This document shows positions 15,365 through 24,012 of a stretch of 26,509 nt of DNA, one piece after another. This DNA is from RGIG9115 sp045128915 (GTDB taxonomy: Bacteria > Bacillota > Clostridia > UBA1381), in contig JBGVIT010000043.1 in NCBI GenBank assembly GCA_045128915.1, positions 1 to 26,509 of the forward strand, read 5' to 3'. Position 1 is the stretch's first letter. Each line of letters starts with the position of its first letter. The notes beneath the pieces were generated by a model, which was given only the letters and a program-made list of their open reading frames with translations, had not been told where the DNA came from and searched no databases. The translations under genes and the position numbers were made by a program.

Positions 15365-16264
15365 ATGAAGAATGTTATAGTTACTGGAGCCAATGGTTTT
15401 ATAGGAAGTTCTTTGATAGAAAAATTTGTCGAAAACAATATTCATGTATTAGCAATGGATGTAGGATTTGAGAATTTAGTGACTCTTCAAAGTGAACTTG
15501 TAACCAAGCTGCCTATTAATCTTATTGACGTTGACACGTTGTATAAAAAAATTCCGGATGGAGAATATGATGCTTTTTATCATCTGGCATGGCGTGGAGT
15601 AAATGGTTTGGAAAAGGCAGATCCTGTTATTCAGCTCAACAATGCTTTAATGGCTGTAAAATGTGCAAGTGTTGCAAAGAAAATAGGGTGTAAAAAATTT
15701 CTTTGTGCAGGAACTATTGCCGAACAGGCTGTAAACAGTCTTAAGAATCTAAAAAAAACCAGTGGCGGTATGATGTATGGTGCTGCAAAGCAATGTACAC
15801 ATCTTATGATAGAAACATATTGTAAAAGTATAGATTTGAATTTTGTATGGATGCAGTTTTCAAATATTTATGGACCGCATAATAATACAGGAAATTTGGT
15901 GAGCTATACAGTAAGTGAATTGCTCAATGGGCGAGAAGCTCTGTTTGGTCCCGCTAAACAACCATATGACTTTATATATGTAGATGATCTGTTAGAAGCT
16001 GTTTATCGATTGGGGAAAAGCGAATGCCGCGAGACTTTTTACTATATAGGTTCTGGATCACCACGACTTTTAAGGGAATATTTGAACATTGTTGGTGAAA
16101 CATGCGGGGCGCCGGAACTTATTCGTATAGGTGCACGTCCTGATGATGGTGTGAAATATGACTTTTCTATGTTTGACAGCACAACACTCGTCAAAGATGT
16201 GGGTGAATATATCTCGAAAAGCTTTGAAGAAGGGATTCGTATTACAGTTGATGCATTAAAATAA
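15365..16264 (+). CDS. NAD-dependent sugar epimerase/reductase (SDR)
   Basis: This is an extended SDR of 299 residues that probably reduces or epimerises a CDP-4-keto-6-deoxy sugar. GANGFIG (8-14) binds NAD(P), AGT (115-117) gives the serine/threonine of the active site and Y138-GAA-K142 is the YxxxK pair. The HLAWRGVNG segment (73-81) resembles CDP-abequose synthase-type reductases. ATG 15365 is used; AGGG (15352-15355) stands 9 bases upstream, and the TTG at 15356 is too close to it. It follows rfbG by 11 bases. Because no RfbH-type 3-dehydratase is present, the product is more likely a 6-deoxyhexose than a 3,6-dideoxyhexose. Confidence 0.82.
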   Translation: MKNVIVTGANGFIGSSLIEKFVENNIHVLAMDVGFENLVTLQSELVTKLPINLIDVDTLYKKIPDGEYDAFYHLAWRGVNGLEKADPVIQLNNALMAVKCASVAKKIGCKKFLCAGTIAEQAVNSLKNLKKTSGGMMYGAAKQCTHLMIETYCKSIDLNFVWMQFSNIYGPHNNTGNLVSYTVSELLNGREALFGPAKQPYDFIYVDDLLEAVYRLGKSECRETFYYIGSGSPRLLREYLNIVGETCGAPELIRIGARPDDGVKYDFSMFDSTTLVKDVGEYISKSFEEGIRITVDALK

Positions 16265-16281
16265 AAAGTAGTGAGGAAAAT

Positions 16282-17400
16282 ATGCGGGATGTAGGTGTTA
16301 AATATAAAAAGAGCAATTCTAATAAAAATCAAAAAGAAAATGGAAATGCAACACTTTACTTTTTTCAAGGGATAGCTTGCATTTTAGTTGTTTTGATTCA
16401 CATTCCATTTCCGGGTATAATTGGTACATTCTTTGTTTCATTGGCAAGAATTGCTGTGCCATTATTTTATATGATATCGGGATATACATTGTATTTTTAT
16501 ATTGGAAGTGATAAGTACAAATCTAAATTGGGAAACCGGATTAGAAAAAATGCAATCGTTACAGGTCTTGCATTGTTTGCATATTTACTTATCGATATTG
16601 CAAAGTGTATTTTGCAGCGAGAGAGCATTTTAGAATATCTTACCAGTATAGTTGAGATTGATGACATCATTTTGTTTTTGACAGTTGGAATTATTCCTGT
16701 TAGCTCGGGTAGAGTTCTTTGGTTTATATATGGACTTTTATATGTGTATATCATTATGTATATTGTTCCGCCAAAAAAGAAGTATATATATAGAAATGCA
16801 ATCATTTCATTTGTTGTTATGGTTTTATTTTCTGCGGCCAAAGTGTTTTTTACAGTTTATCCAGCAGATTTTATTGGAATTGATCTTAAGACATATTGGA
16901 TATATGGTAATTGGGCTGTTATAGGGCTTTCTTCAGTTACTATTGGTATTGCCATAGCAAAGTTTGTGGATGAATATCCTGAGAAAATAAAGACCATACG
17001 CCGATGGTCACCGACAATTGGTATTTTGTGTATCTTAATTAATTTTGTTGTATGCTTTGTACTTGACCGAAGATATGGAATGTATCTTAGCTATACAATA
17101 TTTACATTGGTTCTGGATATTTTAATTTTTATTATTTCAACTAAAGAATTTATTGCCCATAGTAATTTTATTGTTATTTTAGGAGAAAAACACTCGCGCA
17201 ATGTTTATCTGTGGCACCCTATATTTGTGTCTATAACAAATTATGCTGTGCTTTTTTTGCAATTATCAAAAGTGAAGCTTATAGCATGGTTTCAGCCTTT
17301 AACCGTTATTTGTGTGACTATCATTTTTAGTGTTATATTGAATAAGGCATTGGGGTTTGCAGTCGAATTTAGAAGGAGTAAGGTAAATAAATATGATTAA
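16282..17400 (+). CDS. Membrane acyltransferase, family 3
   Basis: This is an integral membrane O-acyltransferase of the acyltransferase-3 family, which moves acetyl or another short acyl group across or at the membrane onto sugars. H40 in VLIHIPFPG and R56 in ARIAVPLFYMISGY sit where the family's key histidine and arginine belong. About ten hydrophobic helices follow across 372 residues. There is no extracytoplasmic SGNH domain, so it is the short form. GAGGA lies just upstream of the ATG, and the 3' end overlaps the RmlC-like gene by 8 bases. It probably O-acetylates the repeat unit; the acyl donor and sugar are unknown. Confidence 0.86.
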   Translation: MRDVGVKYKKSNSNKNQKENGNATLYFFQGIACILVVLIHIPFPGIIGTFFVSLARIAVPLFYMISGYTLYFYIGSDKYKSKLGNRIRKNAIVTGLALFAYLLIDIAKCILQRESILEYLTSIVEIDDIILFLTVGIIPVSSGRVLWFIYGLLYVYIIMYIVPPKKKYIYRNAIISFVVMVLFSAAKVFFTVYPADFIGIDLKTYWIYGNWAVIGLSSVTIGIAIAKFVDEYPEKIKTIRRWSPTIGILCILINFVVCFVLDRRYGMYLSYTIFTLVLDILIFIISTKEFIAHSNFIVILGEKHSRNVYLWHPIFVSITNYAVLFLQLSKVKLIAWFQPLTVICVTIIFSVILNKALGFAVEFRRSKVNKYD

Positions 17401-17971
17401 ATGGAATTTTGAAGCACTCGAAATGCTTGGGGCATATAAGATCACCCCTTTTTTTGCTGATGATATTCGCGGTGGATTTATTAAGGATTATTCACGTGAA
17501 ATTTTTGCGCAAAATGGAATTGAATATAATCTCGAAGAAGTTTTTTATACTATATCACACAAAGGTGTAGTCAGAGCCATGCACTTTCAAATTACAAAAC
17601 AGCAGGCGAAGCTTGTGCGTTGTGTATCTGGTAAAGTTTACGATGTGATTATTGATTTGAGAAAGGAATCACCGACATTTATGAATTGGCAGGGGTTCTA
17701 TCTTTCTGGTGAAAATATGATTGAGCTACTTATACCAGAGGGGTTTGGTCATGGTTACCTAGTTCTTGAGGATTCTATTGTGTCGTATAAATGCGCAGAA
17801 AAATTTTATGGGGAATATGATAGTGGGGTCAAGTTTGATGATCCAGCTCTTGGTATTGTATGGCCATTTGAAGAGGTTGGAGGAAGAGAAAATATTATTC
17901 TTGCTGACAAGGATAAGAATCTTCCTGATTTCAAAGAGTTTATGCAAAATTACGATAACTTTTTGAAATAA
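17393..17971 (+). CDS. RmlC-like 4-keto-6-deoxyhexose 3,5-epimerase
   Basis: This cupin-fold epimerase (192 residues) belongs to the dTDP-4-dehydrorhamnose 3,5-epimerase family. GVVRAMHFQ (58-66) carries the catalytic histidine H64, followed by KLVRCVSGKVYDVIIDLR (73-90), PEGFGHG (115-121), the tyrosine Y139 and the DDPALGIVWP end (149-158). No dTDP-sugar genes (RmlA, B or D) are present. Its likely substrate is therefore the CDP-4-keto-6-deoxyglucose from RfbFG, and it would work with the SDR at 15365. It may epimerise C3 and C5, or only one of them. The start overlaps the acyltransferase stop by 8 bases; AAGGAG is at 17373-17378 and a second AGG lies closer. Confidence 0.87.
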   Translation: MIKWNFEALEMLGAYKITPFFADDIRGGFIKDYSREIFAQNGIEYNLEEVFYTISHKGVVRAMHFQITKQQAKLVRCVSGKVYDVIIDLRKESPTFMNWQGFYLSGENMIELLIPEGFGHGYLVLEDSIVSYKCAEKFYGEYDSGVKFDDPALGIVWPFEEVGGRENIILADKDKNLPDFKEFMQNYDNFLK

Positions 17972-17991
17972 TGTAATTTTGGAGATCGAAT

Positions 17992-19098
17992 ATGAAAAAA
18001 GTCGGAGTTTTAACTTTTCATCGAGCATATAATTTTGGTGCAGCTTTACAAGCATATGCTTTGCAGTATACGATAGAAAAAAACGGCTATAAGTGTCAAA
18101 TAATAGATTATCGCAATCCGAAAATAGAAAAATGGTTCCATAATGCAACCTTAAAGGTTAAGATAAAAAACTTTCTAAAATATGTGTTGTACCATTCTTA
18201 TTCCATCCAAGTGCAAAAAAGAGGAAAAAGATTCAAAAAATTCGCACTCGAATTAATGAACCTATCAAAGGTGTATTTATGTGCCGGTGATTTTAAGGAT
18301 GCGTATGATGCAGTGGTTGTCGGAAGCGATCAAGTTTGGAATCTTGAGATGACCGGCGGAGATATGAACTTTTTTTTGCCATATCGGTATGGGGCATGTA
18401 AGCTTACATATTCTGCAAGCTTTGGGAAATCTACAGTCAACAATATTTATAAAGATGAAGTAAAGAGCTATTTGCTATCCTTTGAATCTCTGTTTATAAG
18501 AGAGCAAGACGGAGTTCGCCTCGTTCAGGCTCTTTCGGGACAGCCGGCAACCAAAACCGCAGATCCCACGCTGCTTTTAGATAAGGACGAATGGACGAAA
18601 GTGAGCAAACCAATCAAGACTAGCGGGAAATATATTCTATTGTATCTTGTTGCTGAACAAACTAATGCAATAGAGGTAGCGAAAAAAATGGCAGCAGAGA
18701 AAGACTGCGAGGTAATTATGGTTGATCCTCCGAGAAAAAGCGTGGATGGTGTTCGAAATCTTATTGATGTTGGTCCTAGTGAGTTTCTGTATCTTATTGC
18801 AAATGCTGAGTGTGTGATTACAACTTCATTTCATGGTTTGATACTCTCAATAAATCACAATACACCGTTTTTATTCGAACTTAGCAATAAAACGCAGAAT
18901 ACAAATTCTAGACTTATTGAGGTCAATAATACATATGATTTGGAAAAATATCGGATAACGACAAACGATATATGTAATTATATCGATGTTTCATATGATT
19001 GGGATTTAATCAACGAAAAAATTTTCAATGAGAGAAAAGAGTCTCTTGACAAATTGCTTGGCTCGTTGTCTCAAGTGGGAGAAAACAAAAGTGAATAG
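17992..19098 (+). CDS. Polysaccharide pyruvyl transferase
   Basis: This is a 368-residue enzyme of the polysaccharide pyruvyl transferase family, which builds a pyruvate ketal from PEP onto a sugar of the repeat unit. LTFHRAYNFGAALQAYAL (7-24) is the family's opening signature, GSDQVWN (111-117) the central motif and SFHGL (279-283) the late one. A ketal would add negative charge to the polymer. GGAG stands about 7 bases before the ATG. The last bases overlap the flippase gene by 8, so the two are likely translated together. Some relatives with this domain act differently, but all motifs are intact here. Confidence 0.88.
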   Translation: MKKVGVLTFHRAYNFGAALQAYALQYTIEKNGYKCQIIDYRNPKIEKWFHNATLKVKIKNFLKYVLYHSYSIQVQKRGKRFKKFALELMNLSKVYLCAGDFKDAYDAVVVGSDQVWNLEMTGGDMNFFLPYRYGACKLTYSASFGKSTVNNIYKDEVKSYLLSFESLFIREQDGVRLVQALSGQPATKTADPTLLLDKDEWTKVSKPIKTSGKYILLYLVAEQTNAIEVAKKMAAEKDCEVIMVDPPRKSVDGVRNLIDVGPSEFLYLIANAECVITTSFHGLILSINHNTPFLFELSNKTQNTNSRLIEVNNTYDLEKYRITTNDICNYIDVSYDWDLINEKIFNERKESLDKLLGSLSQVGENKSE

Positions 19099-20602
19099 GA
19101 CCAAAAAGTTCTTTTTTAATACAATTACAACAGCGGGATTGCAGATCTTTACAATGCTCAGTGGTTTTATTTTGCCGAGAGTTATGTTGTCGGTTTATGG
19201 CTCTGAGATTAATGGATTGGTGTCCTCTATAACACAGTTTATATCTTATCTGACTCTCGTAGAGGCAGGTTTAAGCGGTTCAATCGTATATTCTCTTTAT
19301 AAGCCTTTGGCGGAAAATGATATGTCCGCGATAAATGCTATTGCTTCAGCGGCAAAAAAGTTTTATTTCAAAGCTGGATATTTATTTCTAGGATTAATCA
19401 CTGGTGGCGCACTTGTATATCCTCTGTTTGTTAAGACTGAATTGCTTTCTTTCATTGAAGTCGGAATACTTTTTCTTGTGCTCGGTGCCAACGGAATATT
19501 AGAGTTTTTTACGCTGGCTAAATATAGGGCGTTGCTCACAGCAGATCAAAGAACATACGTTATTTCTCTTGCTGGTATTGCTCAGGTTGTTCTAAATTGT
19601 TTGACAATCACTATACTCTCATATCAGGGGGTATCGGTAGTTATCGTACGCCTGATAGCGATTTTTTCCATACTTTTGAGAACTGTTATTCTTTGGGCAT
19701 ACTGCAAGAAAAAGTATAAATATCTTGATTTCTCAGCTCAACCAAATGATGCTGCGCTTAGTAAACGTTGGGATGCACTTTATTTCCAAATAATAGGTGT
19801 TGTACACACCGGGGCTCCTGTTCTTATAATTACCGCAATATTATCGCTCACTGATGTAAGCGTTTATTCTATATATCATGTGGTTATAGGAGGTATTAGT
19901 TCTATTTTGGGGATATTTACTTCTGGTTTATCTGCTGGGTTTGGTGATTTATATACAAGAGATGAAAAGTCGGCTTTAAAAAACGCATTTCAGCAGTTTG
20001 AATACGTGTATTATATTCTTATAACTATCGTTTATTCGATAATGATGGCAACTTATATTCCTTTCATTAAAATATATACCGCAGGTGCTGATATAAATTA
20101 TATCTACCCATCTTTTGCGATTCTGGTAACCGTAAACGGTTATTTGTACAGCCTAAAAACCCCTTATGGTATGCTTACTATTGCCGAAGGTAAGTATTGC
20201 GAGTCAAGAGTCCAAATTACAATACAAGCTTCAATACAAATTGTGGCAAGTGTTATTGGGGGGCTTGTTTGGGGGCTGAATGGCGTTATCATAGGGGCGT
20301 TGCTTTCAAATATATATAGGAATGTGGATTTTATTTTCTTTGCACCAAAACATTTAATAGATTATAAGTTTACTGACACGCTTGTTATGTGGATAAGAAG
20401 CGGAGTATTGTTTGCCGTGCTTAGTACCGTTTTGATGTTTATTCCTTCTAAGTGTGTTACGAACTATTTTTCTTGGTTTATATACGCAGTGGCACTTGGC
20501 TTTGTAGCTGTTATATGCGTTGTGTTTGTTAATTTTATATTTGATTACAATAGAATGAAAGAGTGCATTATAAGGATAAAGACTACGATTAGTCGGAGGT
20601 AG
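19091..20602 (+). CDS. wzx: Wzx-type lipid-linked oligosaccharide flippase
   Basis: This is a MOP-superfamily membrane protein of 503 residues with about 12-14 helices. It moves undecaprenyl-linked repeat units to the outer face for Wzy. The N-terminus (KKFFFNTITTAGLQI, then LPRVMLSVYGSEINGLVSS) is typical of Firmicute Wzx proteins. I choose the GTG at 19091: GGGAG (19077-19081) lies 9 bases before it and the basic N-terminus then leads straight into helix 1. An upstream ATG at 19028 would add a Cys/Trp-containing stretch that overlaps the pyruvyl transferase. It is the only flippase candidate, complementing wzy at 11312. Confidence 0.86.
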   Translation: MNRTKKFFFNTITTAGLQIFTMLSGFILPRVMLSVYGSEINGLVSSITQFISYLTLVEAGLSGSIVYSLYKPLAENDMSAINAIASAAKKFYFKAGYLFLGLITGGALVYPLFVKTELLSFIEVGILFLVLGANGILEFFTLAKYRALLTADQRTYVISLAGIAQVVLNCLTITILSYQGVSVVIVRLIAIFSILLRTVILWAYCKKKYKYLDFSAQPNDAALSKRWDALYFQIIGVVHTGAPVLIITAILSLTDVSVYSIYHVVIGGISSILGIFTSGLSAGFGDLYTRDEKSALKNAFQQFEYVYYILITIVYSIMMATYIPFIKIYTAGADINYIYPSFAILVTVNGYLYSLKTPYGMLTIAEGKYCESRVQITIQASIQIVASVIGGLVWGLNGVIIGALLSNIYRNVDFIFFAPKHLIDYKFTDTLVMWIRSGVLFAVLSTVLMFIPSKCVTNYFSWFIYAVALGFVAVICVVFVNFIFDYNRMKECIIRIKTTISRR

Positions 20603-20604
20603 AA

Positions 20605-21465
20605 ATGTTAGTTAATGAGATTGTTGGATATCTGTATAGTCTGCATATTAATGATTTTGTGGTTGAAGATGATCTTTGTCATTTGTTAGATGATACTGTT
20701 GGTAAAGAGGCAAATATAGTTTCGATAACAGATATAAGGAGTGCGGCATTTTATGCATTAGGTCTGTCACAAAAAAAAGATGTTCCTGTTGTAATAGTGC
20801 TACGCAGAGAATATTTGTCTAACACGTTTACCGCATTAACTGAGTCTTGGTTTCAAAGACGTGGTATTATAGTTATCGCTATCGGTAATAATATATTAAA
20901 TGATTCGCTGGATTGCTATAAAAACTGCTCGTGTGTTCAACATAAAGTTCAGAAATTCGGCGATTTTACATCGTGTTTTGAAAATATTAGGCTTGACCTT
21001 CCTGTAATATTTTTGATGGAAGGAGAGTATGCATATAATCCAATCAAGGGCAGTGTAGATATAAATTCTATTGCAAATGAGATTCCTGGTGATATTCACT
21101 TGTTTGTGTATTCCGCTCTAATCGATGTAAGGCGCGTGTATAGTAATGTTTCATATATAGATCCAGAGTTTAAGTATGGGATGCTTTCGAAATTTTTGGG
21201 GCACTGTATTTCGAATAAAGAAAAATCAATTTTGATTACTGATATTTCGATATTGAAATTGGACATGAATATTTTCAACAGTAGGTATTTGGATGAGCGT
21301 TTTAATATGATTGTAACGGGTCAAAAGCCATCTGCTGAAATTTTACATTGGATACGGAGTAATGGTATAAATATCTCTTTCTGTGATTCTGTAATTGAGG
21401 CTGTAAGGGCAGTGTGTAAATCAAATAAATCAGAGGTAGTTTTTCTTGTGAACAAGGAGGAATAG
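20605..21465 (+). CDS. Degenerate mini paralogue of a ThDP enzyme
   Basis: This 286-residue protein resembles the next gene product but is half its size. Residues 36-95 match the pyrimidine-binding domain: DIRSAAFYALGL (43-54) against DERSAAYFALGL in the neighbour. Residues 187-285 match the pyrophosphate-binding domain: KYGMLSKFLG (190-199), ITDISILKLDMN (211-222) and the closing VVFLV. The central domain of ~170 residues is absent. The catalytic glutamate is I44 here, GDL has become TDI (212-214) and the NN of the ThDP site is TG (238-239). It should not bind ThDP normally. It may be a regulatory or structural partner of the enzyme five bases downstream. CGGAGGT lies just before the ATG. 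Function is inferred; the alignment was done by eye. Confidence 0.72.
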   Translation: MLVNEIVGYLYSLHINDFVVEDDLCHLLDDTVGKEANIVSITDIRSAAFYALGLSQKKDVPVVIVLRREYLSNTFTALTESWFQRRGIIVIAIGNNILNDSLDCYKNCSCVQHKVQKFGDFTSCFENIRLDLPVIFLMEGEYAYNPIKGSVDINSIANEIPGDIHLFVYSALIDVRRVYSNVSYIDPEFKYGMLSKFLGHCISNKEKSILITDISILKLDMNIFNSRYLDERFNMIVTGQKPSAEILHWIRSNGINISFCDSVIEAVRAVCKSNKSEVVFLVNKEE

Positions 21466-21470
21466 TTAAT

Positions 21471-23174
21471 ATGTACACAAACCTTGTAAATGTTCAAATT
21501 ATTATATCCTTGCTGAAGCAACATAATGTAAAAAAGTTGGTTTTGTCTCCTGGAAACAGAGATATACCTCTTGTTCACAGTGTAGAGATAGATCCAGATT
21601 TTGAATGTTTTTCTGTTGTTGATGAGAGAAGTGCGGCATACTTTGCGTTAGGTTTAGCTGATGCGACACACGAGGCTGTAGGTTTTGTTTGCACTTCCTC
21701 CACAGCAAGCTGTAATTATTTGCCTGCAATTGAGGAGGCATCAAAACGACAAATTCCAATAATTGCGCTTACTGCTGATCGGGAAAATTACTATCTTTAT
21801 CAGTTTGAGGATCAAAAAATCAACCAGACGAATATGTATGCTCCATATACAAAGTACAGTGCGGATCTTCCCGTTGTAAGGAATGAACTTGATAAATGGC
21901 TTTGTATCAGAATGGTAAACGAAGCTTTGATTAATGTATATAGCGAAGTTTATGGACCTGTACAGATAAATTTTCAAGTTGATAGAACAGATCAATTTTT
22001 GGTGAGTAAACTTCCAATATACAGAAAAATCGAAGTTGTATTAGAGAATGATTTTGTTAAAGATGTTTCGTTATATGCAGATAAACTTAGAAACAAAAGA
22101 ATACTTGTTATTGTAGGAGAGAATTATTATTCTAAAACATTGACATCTGAACTTAACGATTTTCAACAAAAATATCACTCCGTGGTATTGGCGGATCATT
22201 TTTCTAATCTTGAATCGGATTTTATGCACGTGTCACTTTGTCTCGAAACAATGACTTCTAACGATTTCACACGATATCAGCCTGATATTGTAATTACTCT
22301 TGGCGGTCATATTTGGTCCGCTGTAAAATATTTGCTTAGAAATTCAAATGGAAATTTTACTCATTGGCGTATATCAGATGATGGGATTGTACGAGATGGG
22401 TTTAAGAAGTTGACACATATTTTTGATTTGCCTGCCGAGTCATTTTTTCATATGCTTAATCAATATTCTCAGCCCGACACAGGATACATTACCCTTTGGA
22501 GAGAAAAAGTAAATAGTATTCGTATTCCTGACCTAGGATTCTCGAATTTTTCGGTAATAAGAGATACTGTTAGAGCGATCCCATCGGAATCCATAGTTCA
22601 TTGCAGTATTTTGAATTCAGCTAGATTGAATTCATTTTCTGAATACACAGGAAGCAACATAAAGACATACTGCAATTTTGGTTGTTATGGTATTGATGGT
22701 TGTATGTCAACATTTCTAGGTGAAACTTCAAATAATAATCGACTTTCCGTTTTGATTATCGGGGATTTAAGTTATCTGTACGATATGAATGTTACTTTAG
22801 AAAATTTGACATCTGACAAACGTATTCTGCTAATAAACAATCATGCGGGTGGGGAATTTCATACTTCGTTTGGACTTGAAAGATTTCCGACTCTTAACAA
22901 ACATATTGCAGCAAGTCATAATAGCGATATCAAAGATGCGGTGGACGAAGAACGATTTAAGTATATTTCTGCAAGGACAAAACAAGAATTTGAAAATGGT
23001 CTTAGTTTATTTCTGGGCGAGAGTAATAAACCAATAGTTTTCGAGGTGTTTACAGATGCCGATAATGACGGTAAGGTGCTTAATGAATTTTATTCTCTTA
23101 ATCGAAAGTACTCTTTTTCATCTAAGATAAAGATTAAGATGAAAAAAATAATAAAAAAATTATTGAAGGTGTAG
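21471..23174 (+). CDS. MenD-like thiamine-diphosphate carboligase
   Basis: This full-length ThDP enzyme of 567 residues has the MenD layout. The PYR domain carries LSPGNRD (25-31), the catalytic glutamate E52 in DERSAAYFALGL, CTSSTASCNYLPAIEEA (74-90) and LTADR (100-104). A central domain lies around 185-345. The PP domain carries GIDG (407-410), GDLSYLYDMN (431-440) and INNHAGGEF (455-463). MenD joins 2-oxoglutarate to isochorismate in menaquinone synthesis, but no other men gene is near, and the usual RP after TAD is RE here. In this operon it more likely adds a carbon unit to a keto sugar, by analogy with the ThDP enzyme YerE of yersiniose synthesis. The C-terminus is very lysine-rich. AAGGAGG precedes the ATG. 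Confidence 0.82.
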   Translation: MYTNLVNVQIIISLLKQHNVKKLVLSPGNRDIPLVHSVEIDPDFECFSVVDERSAAYFALGLADATHEAVGFVCTSSTASCNYLPAIEEASKRQIPIIALTADRENYYLYQFEDQKINQTNMYAPYTKYSADLPVVRNELDKWLCIRMVNEALINVYSEVYGPVQINFQVDRTDQFLVSKLPIYRKIEVVLENDFVKDVSLYADKLRNKRILVIVGENYYSKTLTSELNDFQQKYHSVVLADHFSNLESDFMHVSLCLETMTSNDFTRYQPDIVITLGGHIWSAVKYLLRNSNGNFTHWRISDDGIVRDGFKKLTHIFDLPAESFFHMLNQYSQPDTGYITLWREKVNSIRIPDLGFSNFSVIRDTVRAIPSESIVHCSILNSARLNSFSEYTGSNIKTYCNFGCYGIDGCMSTFLGETSNNNRLSVLIIGDLSYLYDMNVTLENLTSDKRILLINNHAGGEFHTSFGLERFPTLNKHIAASHNSDIKDAVDEERFKYISARTKQEFENGLSLFLGESNKPIVFEVFTDADNDGKVLNEFYSLNRKYSFSSKIKIKMKKIIKKLLKV

Positions 23175-23177
23175 TCG

Positions 23178-24011
23178 ATGGAGTTTTTGGAACTATCTAA
23201 TGGTGTAAGGATGTCTAAAATGGCTTTAGGAAGCTATAATATTAACGACCAGTCTGTTATGAATGGAATTATTGCAGCTGCTATTGGTCAAGGAGTTAAT
23301 GTATTTGATACGTCTCCTTCATATGGAAGTGAAACCATGCTTGGTACCGCTATAAAGAAGCAAGAGATTAAGCGAAATCAAATACTCTTAACTGATAAGG
23401 TTGATGGTTGGCAGATGTGTGAAAGTGATGGAAATATAGAAAAATATATTGATGTATCACTTAAAGCCTTAGAAACGGATTATATTGATATCTTGCTTGT
23501 TCATTGGCCATTTGAACGTTATGTCGTTCAAACATGGGCTTGTATGGAGAGGATGTACCGAAAGGGAAAAGTGCGGGCGATTGGTTTTTGTAATATGAGT
23601 GCACGGAAGTACCAGGAGTTTCAAAAACACGGTTTTGAGATTAAGCCTCATTTAATACAGAATGAGATATCTCCATTTTGGACTGATGTTGATTCGACAT
23701 TGTTTTTTCAAGGCGAAGGGGTCGTAGTTCAAGCATATTCTCCACTTTGCAGAATGATTTCGGATATTAAGTCCAATCCAGTCTTAAATTTCTTGGCAAA
23801 AAGATATAAAAAATCCATTGCGCAAATAATTTTGAGATGGAATATTGATAGGGGCATTGTTCCAGTGTTTACATCATCTAATCCGAAGAGAATTGTAGAA
23901 AATACAGATATATGGGACTTTGCTATGGTTAAAGAGGATGTTGAAATGATACTTTCTTTGAACAGGGATTATAAAATTTTTCCTGAGTCCTTTGGGTGTC
24001 CGGGGTATTAA
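23178..24011 (+). CDS. Aldo/keto reductase
   Basis: This 277-residue NAD(P)H-dependent reductase has the TIM-barrel aldo/keto reductase fold. All four catalytic residues are present: D44 and Y49 in FDTSPSYG, K74 in TDK and H109 in LLVHWP. The C-terminal cofactor segment is PVFTSSNPKRIVEN. It starts 3 bases after the MenD-like gene, whose last codons contain the AAGGTG ribosome site, so the two are probably coupled. A carbonyl left by a ThDP carboligation, or a 4-keto sugar, would be a sensible substrate. In yersiniose synthesis a separate reductase similarly reduces the two-carbon branch. The substrate is inferred from context. Confidence 0.88.
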   Translation: MEFLELSNGVRMSKMALGSYNINDQSVMNGIIAAAIGQGVNVFDTSPSYGSETMLGTAIKKQEIKRNQILLTDKVDGWQMCESDGNIEKYIDVSLKALETDYIDILLVHWPFERYVVQTWACMERMYRKGKVRAIGFCNMSARKYQEFQKHGFEIKPHLIQNEISPFWTDVDSTLFFQGEGVVVQAYSPLCRMISDIKSNPVLNFLAKRYKKSIAQIILRWNIDRGIVPVFTSSNPKRIVENTDIWDFAMVKEDVEMILSLNRDYKIFPESFGCPGY

Positions 24012-24012
24012 G

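Noticed and set aside
20605..21465. Treating the mini ThDP paralogue as a broken pseudogene
   Set aside because: It has an intact frame, a good ribosome site, tight spacing to its neighbours and matching segments at both ends of the fold, so it looks retained instead of decaying.
21471..23174. Calling this gene menD of menaquinone synthesis
   Set aside because: No other men genes are near, it lies within a polysaccharide operon, and it is paired with a degenerate paralogue and a reductase.
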